38,660 bases of DNA from Lachnospiraceae bacterium (GTDB lineage: Bacteria; Bacillota; Clostridia; Lachnospirales; Lachnospiraceae), in NCBI GenBank assembly GCA_022510685.1, contig JAFLTA010000025.1:1-38660 (forward strand), in the 5' to 3' direction. Shown in pieces: positions 8,012 through 18,300 of this stretch (its first letter is position 1; each line of letters starts with the position of its first letter). The notes below the pieces were generated by a model that saw only the letters and a program-made list of their open reading frames with translations, was not told the origin of the DNA and ran no database searches. Both the position numbers and the translations under genes were made by a program.

Positions 8012-10267
8012 TTAAGACAGTTTCCAAATATCCTCGTTATACTGAGCAATCGTACGGTCTGAGGAAAAGAAGCCTGCCTTTGCAACATTGACCAACATTT
8101 TTCCTGCCCATTTCTGTCTGTCTTCATAGTCAGCGAGCACCTGCTCTTTCACCTTGATATAATCTTTCAGATCGAGCAGTGTCATAAACCAGTCTTTTGT
8201 GATGATTTCCATGTACAAACGAATCAGACTTTTCTTATTTCCTACAGCAAACATTTCCTTGCTGATAATAAAGTCTACCAGTTTTGCAATCTGCTCATCC
8301 TCATCATAAAACGTTTCCGCACAATATCTTTTCGCCGGATCCGGATTGTTGTATAAATCAATCACCTTTTCACTGGACTCGCCGAAAATGTAGATATTAT
8401 CATCTCCTACAAAATCATGAATTTCCACGTTAGCTCCGTCCTCTGTTCCCAATGTCACGGCACCATTCAACATAAATTTCATGTTTCCGGTTCCGGAAGC
8501 CTCCTGGGATGCCAGAGAAATCTGCTCGGAAATATCTGCTGCCGGAATGACTTTTTCCGCATAGGTTACGTTATAGTTTTCCAACATAACCACCTTCAAA
8601 TACGGACTGACATCCGGATCTTTGCTGATCATTTCCGACAAGCAGAGAAGCAGATGGATAATATCCTTTGCGATTGTATACGCCGGGGCTGCCTTGGCAC
8701 CGAAAATCATGGTAATCGGAGTCTTCGGCTTGTTCCCTGCTTTGATATCCATATACTTATAAATGATATATAGGGCATTCATCTGCTGTCTCTTGTATTC
8801 ATGCAGACGTTTTACCTGAACATCAAAAATGGAATTTTCATCAATGGTAATACCCTCTTTGTTTTTCAGATATTCCTTAAACTGCACCTTTTTCTGTTTC
8901 TTGATATCTAACAGTTTTTCAAGTGCCTTCTTATCTTTTGCCAGCTTCAATAAATTTTCCAGTTCTGTGGCATCTTTCTTAAAGCCATCACCAATCTGCT
9001 CCGTAATAAAATCCGTGAGCTCATGGTTGCAGTGCATTAACCAACGACGGAATGTAATACCGTTTGTCTTATTATTGAATTTATTCGGATATATGTCATT
9101 AAACGCTTTTAACTCGCTGGTTTTCAAAATCTCCGTGTGCAGCGCTGCCACACCATTTACACTGAATCCAAAATGGATATCAATATGTGCCATATGAACA
9201 CGGTTATCCTTGTCAATAATTGCAACACTCTCATCCTTGTATTTTTCTTTTACCTTCACATCCAACATTTTAATTACCGGGATGAGCTGTGGCACGACAC
9301 GCTCTAAATACCAGATTGGCCATTTCTCCAAAGCCTCTGCCAAAATGGTATGGTTTGTATATGCACACATCTTTGAGACAATACCTATCGCATCATCAAT
9401 GTTAATATCTCTCTGTAATAGCAGACGAATCATCTCCGGAATGACCATTGTAGGATGCGTATCGTTAATCTGAATCACTGCATAATCCGGCAAGTCATAG
9501 AGATTACTTCCCTTTGCAACCGCCTCATCAATAATCAACTGTGCCGCATTGCTTACCATAAAATACTGCTGGTAAATGCGGAGCACCTGTCCCTGATAGT
9601 CGCTGTCATCCGGATACAGAAATAATGTCAGGTTCTTCTGGATATCCTCTTTATTAAAATAAATATTATCCTCCGGCACAATGCTCTCATCAATCGTATC
9701 CAAATCAAATAATTTCAATGTATTGCACTTGTTATCATAACCTGTCACGTCAATCTCATACATGACCGACTGTACTGTGTGTCCACCGAAAATAACCGGG
9801 TAACTTACATCCGTGCGACGGAGCCAACTTTTCTCTGTAATCCACGGATTTTTCTTTTCTTTCTGTAGATTGTTTTCAAATTTCTGCTCAAACAGTCCCA
9901 AATGATAGTTGAGACCAATTCCGTCTCCCGGCAATCCTAAGGTCGCTATAGAATCGAGAAAGCAAGCCGCCAGACGACCCAGACCACCATTTCCCAAGGA
10001 TGGCTCATTTTCGATTTCCTCAATTTCTGCCATGCTCTTACCCTTTTTTTTCAATGCATCAGCCACCTGATCATATATCCCCAAATTTATCAGGTTATTG
10101 GAAAGCAGCTTACCAATTAAAAATTCAGCAGAAATATAGTATATTTTTTTCTTTCCCTGAATCTGCCCTTTCCCTTGCATTATTTCCTTGGTCAACTGCA
10201 ATAATCCCTCATAAATCTCCACATTGCTTCCCTTCGCTGCAATGCTCTCAATTTCTTTCTCGTACAT
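8012..10267 (-). CDS. glgP: Glycogen/alpha-glucan phosphorylase
   Basis: 751 residues from the ATG giving [13 protein letters not shown], after a GGAGGA site; an ATG four codons earlier lies in that site. It releases glucose 1-phosphate from glycogen using phosphate and pyridoxal phosphate. The cofactor-binding block [28 protein letters not shown] is intact, including the Schiff-base lysine in GTGNMKF. N-terminal landmarks [32 protein letters not shown] and the acceptor-site FGGHTV region are present. It is shorter than the roughly 800 residues of many homologues; the shortening seems to lie in the middle, with no frameshift. It heads the run into the 54-aa gene and pfkA, so glucan breakdown feeds glycolysis from one transcript. 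Confidence 0.95.
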   Translation of the reverse strand: MYEKEIESIAAKGSNVEIYEGLLQLTKEIMQGKGQIQGKKKIYYISAEFLIGKLLSNNLINLGIYDQVADALKKKGKSMAEIEEIENEPSLGNGGLGRLAACFLDSIATLGLPGDGIGLNYHLGLFEQKFENNLQKEKKNPWITEKSWLRRTDVSYPVIFGGHTVQSVMYEIDVTGYDNKCNTLKLFDLDTIDESIVPEDNIYFNKEDIQKNLTLFLYPDDSDYQGQVLRIYQQYFMVSNAAQLIIDEAVAKGSNLYDLPDYAVIQINDTHPTMVIPEMIRLLLQRDINIDDAIGIVSKMCAYTNHTILAEALEKWPIWYLERVVPQLIPVIKMLDVKVKEKYKDESVAIIDKDNRVHMAHIDIHFGFSVNGVAALHTEILKTSELKAFNDIYPNKFNNKTNGITFRRWLMHCNHELTDFITEQIGDGFKKDATELENLLKLAKDKKALEKLLDIKKQKKVQFKEYLKNKEGITIDENSIFDVQVKRLHEYKRQQMNALYIIYKYMDIKAGNKPKTPITMIFGAKAAPAYTIAKDIIHLLLCLSEMISKDPDVSPYLKVVMLENYNVTYAEKVIPAADISEQISLASQEASGTGNMKFMLNGAVTLGTEDGANVEIHDFVGDDNIYIFGESSEKVIDLYNNPDPAKRYCAETFYDEDEQIAKLVDFIISKEMFAVGNKKSLIRLYMEIITKDWFMTLLDLKDYIKVKEQVLADYEDRQKWAGKMLVNVAKAGFFSSDRTIAQYNEDIWKLS

Positions 10268-10291
10268 AGCTTCCTCCATTCAAGTGTATTT

Positions 10292-10303
10292 ACATCATGA
10301 TGT
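10292..10303. promoter_or_regulatory. 12-bp perfect palindrome in the glgP leader
   Basis: ACATCATGATGT, a perfect palindrome, sits 25 bases upstream of the glgP start. A short GGGT/ACCC hairpin lies a little farther upstream in the same leader (about 10335-10357). Placement suggests an operator, but no regulator is identified and a 12-base palindrome can occur by chance. Confidence 0.3.
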
Positions 10304-10388
10304 GTCCTATAATGTTTCCCTCAATGGGTTTCCGATTAACAGACCCACACACCAACTTATAGTGTATCACATTTTTTGCAAGAATACA

Positions 10389-13112
10389 CTACTCCTTTTT
10401 GAAAATCGTATAAAAAATAATTCTTCGCGGCAGGAAACAGCCCTCTGCAACGCCCCGCAAGCATTTCTGGCACAATCTCCAAAAGCGTTCCTGTTCCCCT
10501 GCCGAAGCCCCTTGTTTTGAATACGCCCCCACATGCACAATATCCAGCATTTCTTCCCATTCCTCTCCGGATAACAGTCCCTGATACTCCTCCTTGAGAA
10601 TATTCATCCAGGTCACCTCATCTGCGTCTCTGTCAAGTTTTTTACCTGCAGTTCGCAGTGCATCTACAATATAAGCTGTACAAAATCCCACCGCCAAAGT
10701 CCCGGGAACTGCTTTTTCTATGAGAATACGATTTCTTCTCCTCGATTGTCGAATACGATTTACAAGCAATATGATGATGCACGCTGCAAGCAGTATCACC
10801 ACCGCCATAACCGCCAGCATTTCCGCTGTCAGATGTATTCCTGCGCTTTTAGAATCTCCACCGTCCGTTCCATCACTGCCGTCTGCCGGTTGGGGAGATG
10901 CTGTTTGTTCCGGTTGCAGAGACGGGGATGGTTCCGGTGTAGGAGTTTTTTCCCGCTCTGACGCTTCTCTCGCATTCTCTACATCAGATGGCGGCTGAAA
11001 CGTCTCGTTTGGCACAATCTGATGGCTGTCAATTGTATCTTCCGTTTCCTCCTCACCCGTTTGGGAGCCGTCAGAGGGTGTCATTTCCCACGGCAGCCAT
11101 CCGCTGGTATCAGTCCATGTCTCCGTCCACGCATGGGCATCGGAATCTAAAACATCTGCTGTATAAGTTCCATCCCCATTATCTTCAAAATTTTTAGCAT
11201 CAACACGGTATCCGGAAACATACCTCGCAGGGATACCGCTTTCCCGGAGTAAGATTGTCCCGGCAGTCGCATAATGCTCACAATATCCCTTCTGTTGATA
11301 AAACAAAAAGTACTCTGCATAATCCTGTCCCATGGGCAGCGGTTTTAGATACAGACTATATGTGGTATTGTCCCACAATATTCGCTGCACCTTTTCTATC
11401 CCGTCACTATAGTTTTCTGTATTATAATATTCACCGGCAAAATCATACTGCTCTGCAAGCTCCTGATATAGCGGCAGTTCACCGTCATTAAAAATCCCAT
11501 AATGATCATGGGCGTACAACATATATTGTTCTATAGGAGCCAGTGTATCCGCATCCCTATCATCAAAGGTCATCTCTTGTCCCATAACATCACGTATTAC
11601 CCCTATATTCTGAACCCAGTTCACATACTTTTTTTGCTTTTGCTGAGACATTAACAGAAACGTACTGGCGGACTTCTGACCATCCTTTTCCAGGTTGACA
11701 TCCCCCGATACATTCACTCCGGTTTTACTGTAAAAATTTGTATTATACGGTACATAACCATTCTTTCTGAGACGTTCTTTTCCTACATAAGTGATTGATA
11801 GTATTCCACGATGAATACTGCCTTCTAATCCTCCACGCATATATGACAGATTTCCACTTATATCATCCGTCTCCTCCAGAATATCTTCCCACAAAGAAGA
11901 ACTGCCCATCACACTAGTCATCAATTGTAAATCGCTCAACGCCAGAAATTTTTCACTTTTTGTCATCTGGTCATACCCCAGATTCCAGAGTTCCAATGCG
12001 TTATCCGGAAAAGGAAAATTCTGACGAAAGGCTTCCTCATCGGTTTCCGTCCAACGACCGTTTTTATATGTTTCCCCGGTAAATCCCCGCAGATAAATAT
12101 TGGTATGCGGCTTAAAATTCACCGTTACTTCCATAACTTTGGAATTGGTATAGTGTGGCTTTGAATTAGACAACATTCCCTCTCCGCCCAATCCGGTCAA
12201 GCCTCTCACATATTGTGCCGCATCGTTCACCAGACGGATTGCCTTTTCCTCCGCAGCAATCTGTTTTTTCTGAAATTGCCGTGACATTTTCAGCGTATCA
12301 TCTTCGATATACGTACACAAACATAATCCTATCACTGTACTGACAGCCAAGATACAAGATGCCGGTATCACTGCAGAGGTTCTATTCCATGCATACCTCT
12401 TGTTGTTGACATAATATTTCTTTTTCTTCCCTTTTTCCCAGTGCTTCACAGATACTAAAAATAAAACGATACCACAACCAACGACCAACAACCCAATCGC
12501 TGTTTTACTGGGAGCCTTTCCAAAAGATAAGCCGACAACAAACACCAGATACACCGGTATCAATCCCATAGATGTCTGTCCCATACGCAACGCAATCAAA
12601 GCGACAAGGTAAACCAAAACAAAGCAAATCCATGTAAGGAGAACATTTTCCTGTAAAGAGCGGCTATGTATCTCCCATGATGAAGGAAACAATGTTCGCC
12701 CTGTCCCTAAATACAACCGATAGCGGCGATTCACGTAATTGACAATAACTCCTGCACAGTATTCCAAATCCTCTATGTGTCTCCATGCATAAATTGCCAT
12801 GCATCCAAAGGCGAGAACACTGCTCCATCCAATGCGCAGCGGGGTGGCATATACAACAAAAACCGTCATGAGAACGGCAGCCAGCAAAAAAGGAGGCAGG
12901 AATGATTTCCAAGCCATAGAGCCACCAAACGCCGTAACCAGCCCGATACGTATACCAAACAGCAACAAACAAAGACTGATGACCGACAATAGCATCTGTA
13001 TGCCCCGTTCCCTTACACTGGGTTTTTCATCTTCCATTCGCACTATTTTGTGACCTATGGGACGATTTTTTTTGCCGTCACCGAATTGTTTTTTTTCTCT
13101 TTTTCTATTCAT
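10389..13112 (-). CDS. Membrane transglutaminase-like protein (TgpA family)
   Basis: 907 residues. A basic N-terminus leads into several membrane helices within about residues 38-250, followed by a large extracellular part. The transglutaminase core has Cys611 (QKGYCEHYATA) and His660 (DSDAHAWTETW); the third residue is probably Asp668 or Glu676 in GWLPWEMTP. A Thr/Pro/Ser/Glu-rich linker, a further membrane helix (LAVMAVVILLAACIIILLV) and a cytoplasmic DUF4129-like tail end the protein. Members of this family occur with MoxR and DUF58 proteins and probably crosslink or cleave envelope proteins; the substrate is unknown. The start overlaps the DUF58 stop by eight bases, which implies translational coupling. 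Confidence 0.92.
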   Translation of the reverse strand: MNRKREKKQFGDGKKNRPIGHKIVRMEDEKPSVRERGIQMLLSVISLCLLLFGIRIGLVTAFGGSMAWKSFLPPFLLAAVLMTVFVVYATPLRIGWSSVLAFGCMAIYAWRHIEDLEYCAGVIVNYVNRRYRLYLGTGRTLFPSSWEIHSRSLQENVLLTWICFVLVYLVALIALRMGQTSMGLIPVYLVFVVGLSFGKAPSKTAIGLLVVGCGIVLFLVSVKHWEKGKKKKYYVNNKRYAWNRTSAVIPASCILAVSTVIGLCLCTYIEDDTLKMSRQFQKKQIAAEEKAIRLVNDAAQYVRGLTGLGGEGMLSNSKPHYTNSKVMEVTVNFKPHTNIYLRGFTGETYKNGRWTETDEEAFRQNFPFPDNALELWNLGYDQMTKSEKFLALSDLQLMTSVMGSSSLWEDILEETDDISGNLSYMRGGLEGSIHRGILSITYVGKERLRKNGYVPYNTNFYSKTGVNVSGDVNLEKDGQKSASTFLLMSQQKQKKYVNWVQNIGVIRDVMGQEMTFDDRDADTLAPIEQYMLYAHDHYGIFNDGELPLYQELAEQYDFAGEYYNTENYSDGIEKVQRILWDNTTYSLYLKPLPMGQDYAEYFLFYQQKGYCEHYATAGTILLRESGIPARYVSGYRVDAKNFEDNGDGTYTADVLDSDAHAWTETWTDTSGWLPWEMTPSDGSQTGEEETEDTIDSHQIVPNETFQPPSDVENAREASEREKTPTPEPSPSLQPEQTASPQPADGSDGTDGGDSKSAGIHLTAEMLAVMAVVILLAACIIILLVNRIRQSRRRNRILIEKAVPGTLAVGFCTAYIVDALRTAGKKLDRDADEVTWMNILKEEYQGLLSGEEWEEMLDIVHVGAYSKQGASAGEQERFWRLCQKCLRGVAEGCFLPRRIIFYTIFKKE

Positions 13113-14256
13113 CTTCCCTCACCCCCGCTTCCCATACGGCAAGAACTTCTTCTTCATAAGTGCAGGATAAGTCTTTATGCAAAACTAATTCCGTATTCCC
13201 TGCCGTCCTCTGATACTTGCCCCGATATTCCTCCTGCAGCTGCTCAACCGCAACACCAATTTGCAGCATATCCTTTTTTAAATCTTTTATAAAGTCATAC
13301 AATTCTTCTTCATTTCCAATGGTTTTTCTCGTAGTGCACGCCCGATTACAGTCATAATAGGCAATATAATGTCCGCAATTTTTATCTAACAACGCCATGG
13401 ACAGGGAATACAAAAATGCGACATGCCGTTCCATTTTACGAATTTCTTTTTTATACTTAGAACCTCTCCTCTTTTTTCTCGTCTTATTTTTTTTCTTATC
13501 GGTACCCCAGGGCTCCAAAAAAACTACTACTGCCGGTGGCTGTTCCGATATAAATTCATACACCATCAGTTCATCCCGTTTTGCAGACAACTTCCAATGT
13601 ATACTGCGAATACGGTCTCCTGCACGATATTCCCTGATATCAGATATTTCCGGTGGATTCTTCTCACCAAACACACTCATATCCGTTTCCTTATCGGTAT
13701 ATCTCATGGTACGTTCATCCCCGAAAGACAAGGCAAGTTCCTGCTGCATCGGAAGGACTGCCACTTGTTCCCCGATTTCCAGAAATTTTCTGCGGATTCT
13801 GAAACCCAGTATTCCAAAATAATCATAACGTACTGCCTTAACCACTTCCAGGCAGACACCCCCGATATATTCCGGTATCCACTCGCCATTCAAGCAGACT
13901 TCCCCCTGTAATTTACTTAAGCCTCTGCCCGGTACACTGCAACATACCTCCATCTTACGGGTGATTCCTGATAACAGATATCTCGCCCTCACTTGCATCA
14001 CAACTTTCCCGGTGGGTAAAAAACTGCGGTTTACCAATCGAATCCGGAATGGAAAGCTCTCATTTTTACCGCCAAACGGCACAGGAACCTCGATGATTAC
14101 CCGAAGTTTACCGGCAACTATCAAATGATATGCGCACAGCAAAAAAAGCAGCAAGAGTATCCAGATAGATAAATACAACATACTTTTGCTGCTGTAAATC
14201 ATTGCCACATAAAACACGCCTGCCTCTACAAACAGGGCACTCACTAAACGTTTCAT
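13105..14256 (-). CDS. DUF58 domain protein
   Basis: 383 residues. Two hydrophobic N-terminal stretches (FVEAGVFYVAMIYSSKSMLYL and IWILLLLFLLCAYHLIV) anchor it, followed by a beta-rich region and the DUF58 signature DIREYRAGDRIRSIHWKLSA and RDELMVYEF (about residues 205-235). The C-terminal half resembles a von Willebrand A-like fold by family knowledge. A Lys/Arg-rich insert (KKKNKTRKKRRGSKYKKEIRK) lies just after the signature. It sits 26 bases after moxR and overlaps the transglutaminase gene, the standard three-gene module in which the MoxR AAA+ protein is thought to act as chaperone for the membrane partners. Confidence 0.93.
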   Translation of the reverse strand: MKRLVSALFVEAGVFYVAMIYSSKSMLYLSIWILLLLFLLCAYHLIVAGKLRVIIEVPVPFGGKNESFPFRIRLVNRSFLPTGKVVMQVRARYLLSGITRKMEVCCSVPGRGLSKLQGEVCLNGEWIPEYIGGVCLEVVKAVRYDYFGILGFRIRRKFLEIGEQVAVLPMQQELALSFGDERTMRYTDKETDMSVFGEKNPPEISDIREYRAGDRIRSIHWKLSAKRDELMVYEFISEQPPAVVVFLEPWGTDKKKNKTRKKRRGSKYKKEIRKMERHVAFLYSLSMALLDKNCGHYIAYYDCNRACTTRKTIGNEEELYDFIKDLKKDMLQIGVAVEQLQEEYRGKYQRTAGNTELVLHKDLSCTYEEEVLAVWEAGVREDE

Positions 14257-14282
14257 CCCTCGTCCCCTCGATTTCCTGTCTC

Positions 14283-15242
14283 TTATCGTTTCACCGCTGT
14301 AGGTTTCTTCACCGATTCCAGCACTTCCTGCAAAATATCTTCTACCGTTTTTCGTGCTGCACGCGCCTTGGAGTTGCGCAAGATTCGATGCGCTGCAACA
14401 TCAAAGAAAATTTCTTCCACATCCTCCGGCACAACATAATCTCTGCCATTCAAAAATGCAACTGCCTTAGCAATTCGCACCAAAGACACACTTCCCCTTG
14501 GACTGACACCAAGCTCTACCATGCTATGCTCCCTGGTTTTCTGACACAATTCGCAGACGTAGCGATAAATATCATCCACCACATAAATCTGCTCTACCAT
14601 GTCACAACAAATAGTAAGTTCTTCTTTGCTCATAACTGCCTGTGTATTATCCTCTACACTGCGGCGCTGCTTCCCCTGCACGATGGCAATCTCATCCTCG
14701 AGAGACGGATATCCCATGCTTGTACATATCATAAAGCGGTCTAATTGACTCTCCGGCAAAAGCTGGGTTCCCACACTGCCCGCAGGATTTTCAGTGGCAA
14801 TAACTACAAAAGGCTCCGGCACTTTTCGCGTCACTCCGTCTACCGTGACATTTCCTTCTTCCATAACTTCCAACAGGGCAGACTGAGTTTTCGGAGATGT
14901 ACGGTTAATCTCATCTCCCAAAAACAAATTACACATTACGGCTCCCGGCTGATAAATAAAGTCTCCCGTCTGTTTTTGATACAGAGAAAAACCCAGTACA
15001 TCCGATGGCATGACATCCGGCGTAAACTGCAACCTCTTATTCTCCAGAGACATTGCTTTGGAAAATGCCATTGCCATAGTGGTTTTTCCCACACCCGGAA
15101 TATCCTCCAACAATATATGTCCACCTGCTAATATTGCAGCCATCACTTTCTTTACACAAATCTCTTTTCCGATTATTACTTGATTAACCTGTTCCATAAC
15201 CTGCATGGTTTTCTCATAACAGGCATTCATCCTCTCTTGCAT
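14283..15242 (-). CDS. MoxR-family AAA+ ATPase
   Basis: 319 residues, the usual length. Walker A is GVGKTTMAM, Walker B FLGDEINRTSPKTQ, then LEVMEEGNVTVDG, sensor 1 VIATENP and the sensor 2 SPRGSVSLVRIAKA motif, all in family order. MoxR proteins couple ATP hydrolysis to maturation or regulation of partner protein complexes, usually those encoded next door with von Willebrand A or DUF58 domains. A GGAGGGG site lies before the ATG. It is the first gene of the MoxR-DUF58-transglutaminase operon; whether transcription continues into glgP is open, as a 121-base gap with no clear terminator separates them. Confidence 0.95.
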   Translation of the reverse strand: MQERMNACYEKTMQVMEQVNQVIIGKEICVKKVMAAILAGGHILLEDIPGVGKTTMAMAFSKAMSLENKRLQFTPDVMPSDVLGFSLYQKQTGDFIYQPGAVMCNLFLGDEINRTSPKTQSALLEVMEEGNVTVDGVTRKVPEPFVVIATENPAGSVGTQLLPESQLDRFMICTSMGYPSLEDEIAIVQGKQRRSVEDNTQAVMSKEELTICCDMVEQIYVVDDIYRYVCELCQKTREHSMVELGVSPRGSVSLVRIAKAVAFLNGRDYVVPEDVEEIFFDVAAHRILRNSKARAARKTVEDILQEVLESVKKPTAVKR

Positions 15243-15313
15243 ATTCCCCTCCGATGCTCTTTTTCATAATGCCCTGCCTGCCCCTGACTCCGCAGGAAAC
15301 AGACAGAGCTACC

Positions 15314-15343
15314 ATATTATCTGCTTTTATATACAATCAACAA
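15314..15343 (-). promoter_or_regulatory. Candidate promoter of the moxR operon
   Basis: TTGTTG (15338-15343), 18 bases, TAATAT (15314-15319) on the minus strand, about 70 bases upstream of moxR and in the gap after fucI. The -35 box is a partial match; a TTGATT reading three bases nearer gives a 15-base spacer. Confidence 0.4.
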
Positions 15344-15367
15344 AAAAAATACGCATGATATCTACTC

Positions 15368-17164
15368 TTACAGTTTATACAGAGGTCCATATGCAGCACA
15401 TGCTCTGTAGTCCTGCCCTTCCTTATCCATGCCAAATGCGTTCCATGCTGAGGGTCGGAAAATATCTTCTTCAGGCACGTTATGCATACAAACAGGAATA
15501 CGAAGAATGGATGCCAGTGTAATCAAATCCGCACCGATATGTCCGTAACTGATAGCACCGTGATTTGCGCCCCAGTTATTCATCACATCATATGCCGTCT
15601 TAAAGGCTCCCTCACCGGTTGTACGCGGTGCAAACCATGTACAAGGCCATGTGTAATCCGTGCGCTTCCACAATTTATCGGAAACCTCATCCGGCAGATT
15701 GACCGTATATCCTTCACAAATCTGTAATACCGGTCCCAATCCTTTCACCATATTTAATCGAATCATTGTTACCGGCATCTCTGCCCGTGTCAAATACCGG
15801 GAAGAAAATCCGCCGCCACGGAAGTATCCTGCATCTGCACAGCACCACTCCGTCGCATCCAGACATGCTTTCTGGTCTGCTTCTGACATCTCCCAGAATG
15901 GCTTCATAACGCCGTTTCCGTCTGCATCTTTCACCTCACCACAGGCGTCCAGACATGCCGCACCGGAGTTAATCAAATGAAGGAATCCACCCGCTTCTTT
16001 GGCAATACCTTCCAATTCATATCCAGTCGTTCTCTTTACCGCATCCGGACTCCAGTATGTACGAACATCTGCAAAAATCTGAGCTCTATTCGTGAGCAGT
16101 TTCATAAACAGCATACCGATACCGTTTAATGTGTCGTTCTCTGTCGCCAGAATATACGGCTCTCTCGCACCATTCCAGTCAAAGGAGGAGTTCAAAAGTG
16201 CCTCTGCAAAATCTCCATTCGGATAGAAGTCGGTCCACTGTCTCTGCCCCTGGAAACCGGCAGCAATGGCATTATGACCAACCATCTCCTCCTCTCTGCC
16301 CTTTGGCAGCTTATCATTACCGTTCATCAAATCTTTGATGATACACATCATCTTTACAATGAATTCCCAATCACGCTCTTTCTGATCGTCACTGCGTTTC
16401 ACACTATCCGGATTCTTATCCAGACCTTCCTTACAGTGGGACTTGGTCCATGAAAGTGCTCTCTCATACTCCTCCTCATCATAGATGCCCTCTGTCATCC
16501 GCCGGATTATCTCTACCTCATCCACAGATTCTACACGCATTCCGAGATATTCTTCCATGAAATTACAATCTACAATGGAACCGGCAATACCCATACAAAT
16601 CGAACCTATCTGCAACCAAGATTTTCCACGCATAGTAGCCGCTGCCACTGCCGCACGACCAAAACGCAGCAATTTTTCTTTCACATCCTCCGGAATATCC
16701 GTTGCGTCTGCATCCTGAACATCCCTGCCGTAAATACCAAATGCCGGGAGTCCTTTTTGTGCATGTGCCGCCAAAACAGCTGCCAGATATACAGCTCCCG
16801 GACGCTCTGTACCATTAAAGCCCCATACACCCTTAATGGTGGTCTTGTCCATGTCCATGGTTTCTGAGCCATAGCACCAGCAGGGAGTTACCGTCAAGGT
16901 GATATCCACACCCTCTTTCCGGAACTTATCAGCACATGCTGCTGCCTCTGCCACGCGACCGATTGTCGTATCGGCAATGATAACTTTCACCGGTTCCCCG
17001 TTGGAATACTTCAGATTCTGACGAAACAACTCTGCTGCACTTCTCGCCATATTCATCGTCTGCTCTTCCAAAGATTCCCGCACCTTCAAAGGTCCTCTAC
17101 GCCCATCAATTGTAGGACGGATTCCAATTACCGGATAATCCCCAATCAATCTGTTTTCTGCCAT
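15368..17164 (-). CDS. fucI: L-fucose isomerase
   Basis: 598 residues, as expected for FucI. It converts L-fucose to L-fuculose (and D-arabinose to D-ribulose) with a manganese ion. Motifs visible include [11 protein letters not shown] near the start, the ATEND segment and [10 protein letters not shown] that carry the catalytic Glu and Asp in E. coli FucI, and [15 protein letters not shown] with the third metal-ligand histidine. An AGGAAGG site precedes the ATG. No fuculokinase, aldolase, permease or regulator is adjacent, so the enzyme is an orphan in this window; gut Lachnospiraceae commonly use fucose from host mucin, which fits. The gene seems to be transcribed alone. Confidence 0.96.
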   Translation of the reverse strand: MAENRLIGDYPVIGIRPTIDGRRGPLKVRESLEEQTMNMARSAAELFRQNLKYSNGEPVKVIIADTTIGRVAEAAACADKFRKEGVDITLTVTPCWCYGSETMDMDKTTIKGVWGFNGTERPGAVYLAAVLAAHAQKGLPAFGIYGRDVQDADATDIPEDVKEKLLRFGRAAVAAATMRGKSWLQIGSICMGIAGSIVDCNFMEEYLGMRVESVDEVEIIRRMTEGIYDEEEYERALSWTKSHCKEGLDKNPDSVKRSDDQKERDWEFIVKMMCIIKDLMNGNDKLPKGREEEMVGHNAIAAGFQGQRQWTDFYPNGDFAEALLNSSFDWNGAREPYILATENDTLNGIGMLFMKLLTNRAQIFADVRTYWSPDAVKRTTGYELEGIAKEAGGFLHLINSGAACLDACGEVKDADGNGVMKPFWEMSEADQKACLDATEWCCADAGYFRGGGFSSRYLTRAEMPVTMIRLNMVKGLGPVLQICEGYTVNLPDEVSDKLWKRTDYTWPCTWFAPRTTGEGAFKTAYDVMNNWGANHGAISYGHIGADLITLASILRIPVCMHNVPEEDIFRPSAWNAFGMDKEGQDYRACAAYGPLYKL

Positions 17165-17252
17165 TTACTAATACCTTCCTTTCCTATGATAGTGATAGAT
17201 TTCAACCTACTGTCCATGATATATTTTACTACAACCCATGGCAAAATGCACT

Positions 17253-17305
17253 AAAAAAATAGAAGACCTCTTCGGAATGTTTCTGACAATCCGAGGAAGT
17301 CTTCT
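17253..17305 (-). terminator. Intrinsic terminator after the amidase gene
   Basis: A 16-bp stem pairs 17290-17305 with 17261-17276 (two positions are wobble pairs) across a 13-base loop; on the minus strand it is followed by seven T's at 17253-17259. It separates the amidase gene from fucI. Confidence 0.8.
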
Positions 17306-17348
17306 CTCTATAACATAGCGTGCTTAGTGTAATGATTTGCACTGATTA

Positions 17349-18068
17349 TCATTTCACTTCTTTCACTTTTGTCATCGTGATATACCGGGTGCGCCCCTTG
17401 CTGTCTTTCCCTTTAATCTCTCCCCATATACCTTTCATACCCACAATTTGGAACTGCTCACCAATCTCCGCCGTTCCGGTTTTATTTGTAGCAGTCACCT
17501 TCGCTGACGAACGAATCGCTGCTTTTGTCACCACCTGAGCCTTAAACGTGTACTTACCTGTAAGAAAATCATGCACACGTTTCCATTTTTTATTGTCCGT
17601 ACCAATCATTGATCCCGGACATGGTTTTCCGTTCACATCCCAGTGGCGGATGATATTGGTTGCATATTTACATGTTTTCTGAATGACAAGCACTAATTGC
17701 CGCAATCTTACTAGTTGTGTCCAGCTTACATCCTCAATGCAGTCACACAATTCTATAGAAACAGAGTTGCTATTCTTACACACGCTGTAATACTTTGCTC
17801 CACCTTTTTTGACCTGATCCGCATATTTTGAGCCTCCGACGGAATAGGCAATGCGATTCATATTTATAGATTTATAAACTTCTCCCTTTTTATCAACAAA
17901 ATAATGCGCTCCCGCCTCCCTTGTATTCCCTTTGGCAAAGAAAGTAGCATTATCTTTTGCTGTGTCTCCCCGATTGCCTGTATAATGAATAACAATATAA
18001 CGCACTTCCTTATGTGCTCTCTTACCACCATAACTAATTTTCTTCGCTGATTTCTTGTGAATTTTCAT
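17349..18068 (-). CDS. N-acetylmuramoyl-L-alanine amidase with SH3-like tail
   Basis: 239 residues from the ATG giving MKIHKKSAKKIS, after GGAGGAAAGT. The Amidase_2/PGRP-type zinc domain covers about residues 20-170: the first ligand in YIVIHYTGN, then GAHYFVDKKGEVY, SIELCD, and the pair of ligands in IIRHWDVNGKPCPG. A bacterial SH3-like domain (about 180-238, VRSSAKVTATNKTGTAEIG in type) should bind the wall. It would cut the stem peptide from muramic acid. There is no signal peptide or membrane helix, as in phage endolysins, yet no phage genes are nearby. It could be a domesticated endolysin or act in mother-cell lysis; the sequence cannot decide. Confidence 0.9.
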   Translation of the reverse strand: MKIHKKSAKKISYGGKRAHKEVRYIVIHYTGNRGDTAKDNATFFAKGNTREAGAHYFVDKKGEVYKSINMNRIAYSVGGSKYADQVKKGGAKYYSVCKNSNSVSIELCDCIEDVSWTQLVRLRQLVLVIQKTCKYATNIIRHWDVNGKPCPGSMIGTDNKKWKRVHDFLTGKYTFKAQVVTKAAIRSSAKVTATNKTGTAEIGEQFQIVGMKGIWGEIKGKDSKGRTRYITMTKVKEVK

Positions 18069-18146
18069 ACTTTCCTCCATTCTGTCAGATTACATTTCTG
18101 ATCTACTTGCTTTCCGTGTTAATTCTCTATCGTTCTTCACATACAA

Positions 18147-18160
18147 CAGCAATTTTGCTG
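18147..18160. promoter_or_regulatory. Inverted repeat in the amidase/S1 divergent spacer
   Basis: CAGCAATTTTGCTG: two six-base arms around a two-base centre, between two divergently transcribed genes. It could be a repressor site; chance is not excluded. Confidence 0.25.
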
Positions 18161-18225
18161 CTTCTTTACTTTATGAGAGGAATCTGTTTTTGTGTCTGTC
18201 CCTGCCGGAGTGACATCCTGTACTC

Positions 18226-18254
18226 TTGCAAAAAAAAAGCTTTTCCTCTAAACT
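18226..18254 (+). promoter_or_regulatory. Sigma-A promoter of the S1-domain gene
   Basis: TTGCAA (18226-18231), 17 bases, TAAACT (18249-18254). Transcription should begin near 18261, which means upstream in-frame start codons at 18226 and 18262 cannot be used and supports the ATG at 18301. Confidence 0.65.
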
Positions 18255-18300
18255 AGTTCACATGGCAACTGAAAAACCAGCACAAGAAATGGGGGATATA

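Noticed and set aside
10389..13112. Loss of the catalytic Asp in the transglutaminase (Glu676 in WEMTP)
   Set aside because: Glu at this position is common in Firmicutes members of the family as I recall, and Asp668 is nearby, so it is not evidence of inactivity.
18226..18300. Earlier start codons (TTG 18226, ATG 18262) for the S1-domain gene
   Set aside because: They lie inside or at the start point of a good sigma-A promoter and lack a ribosome binding site; the ATG at 18301 has one.
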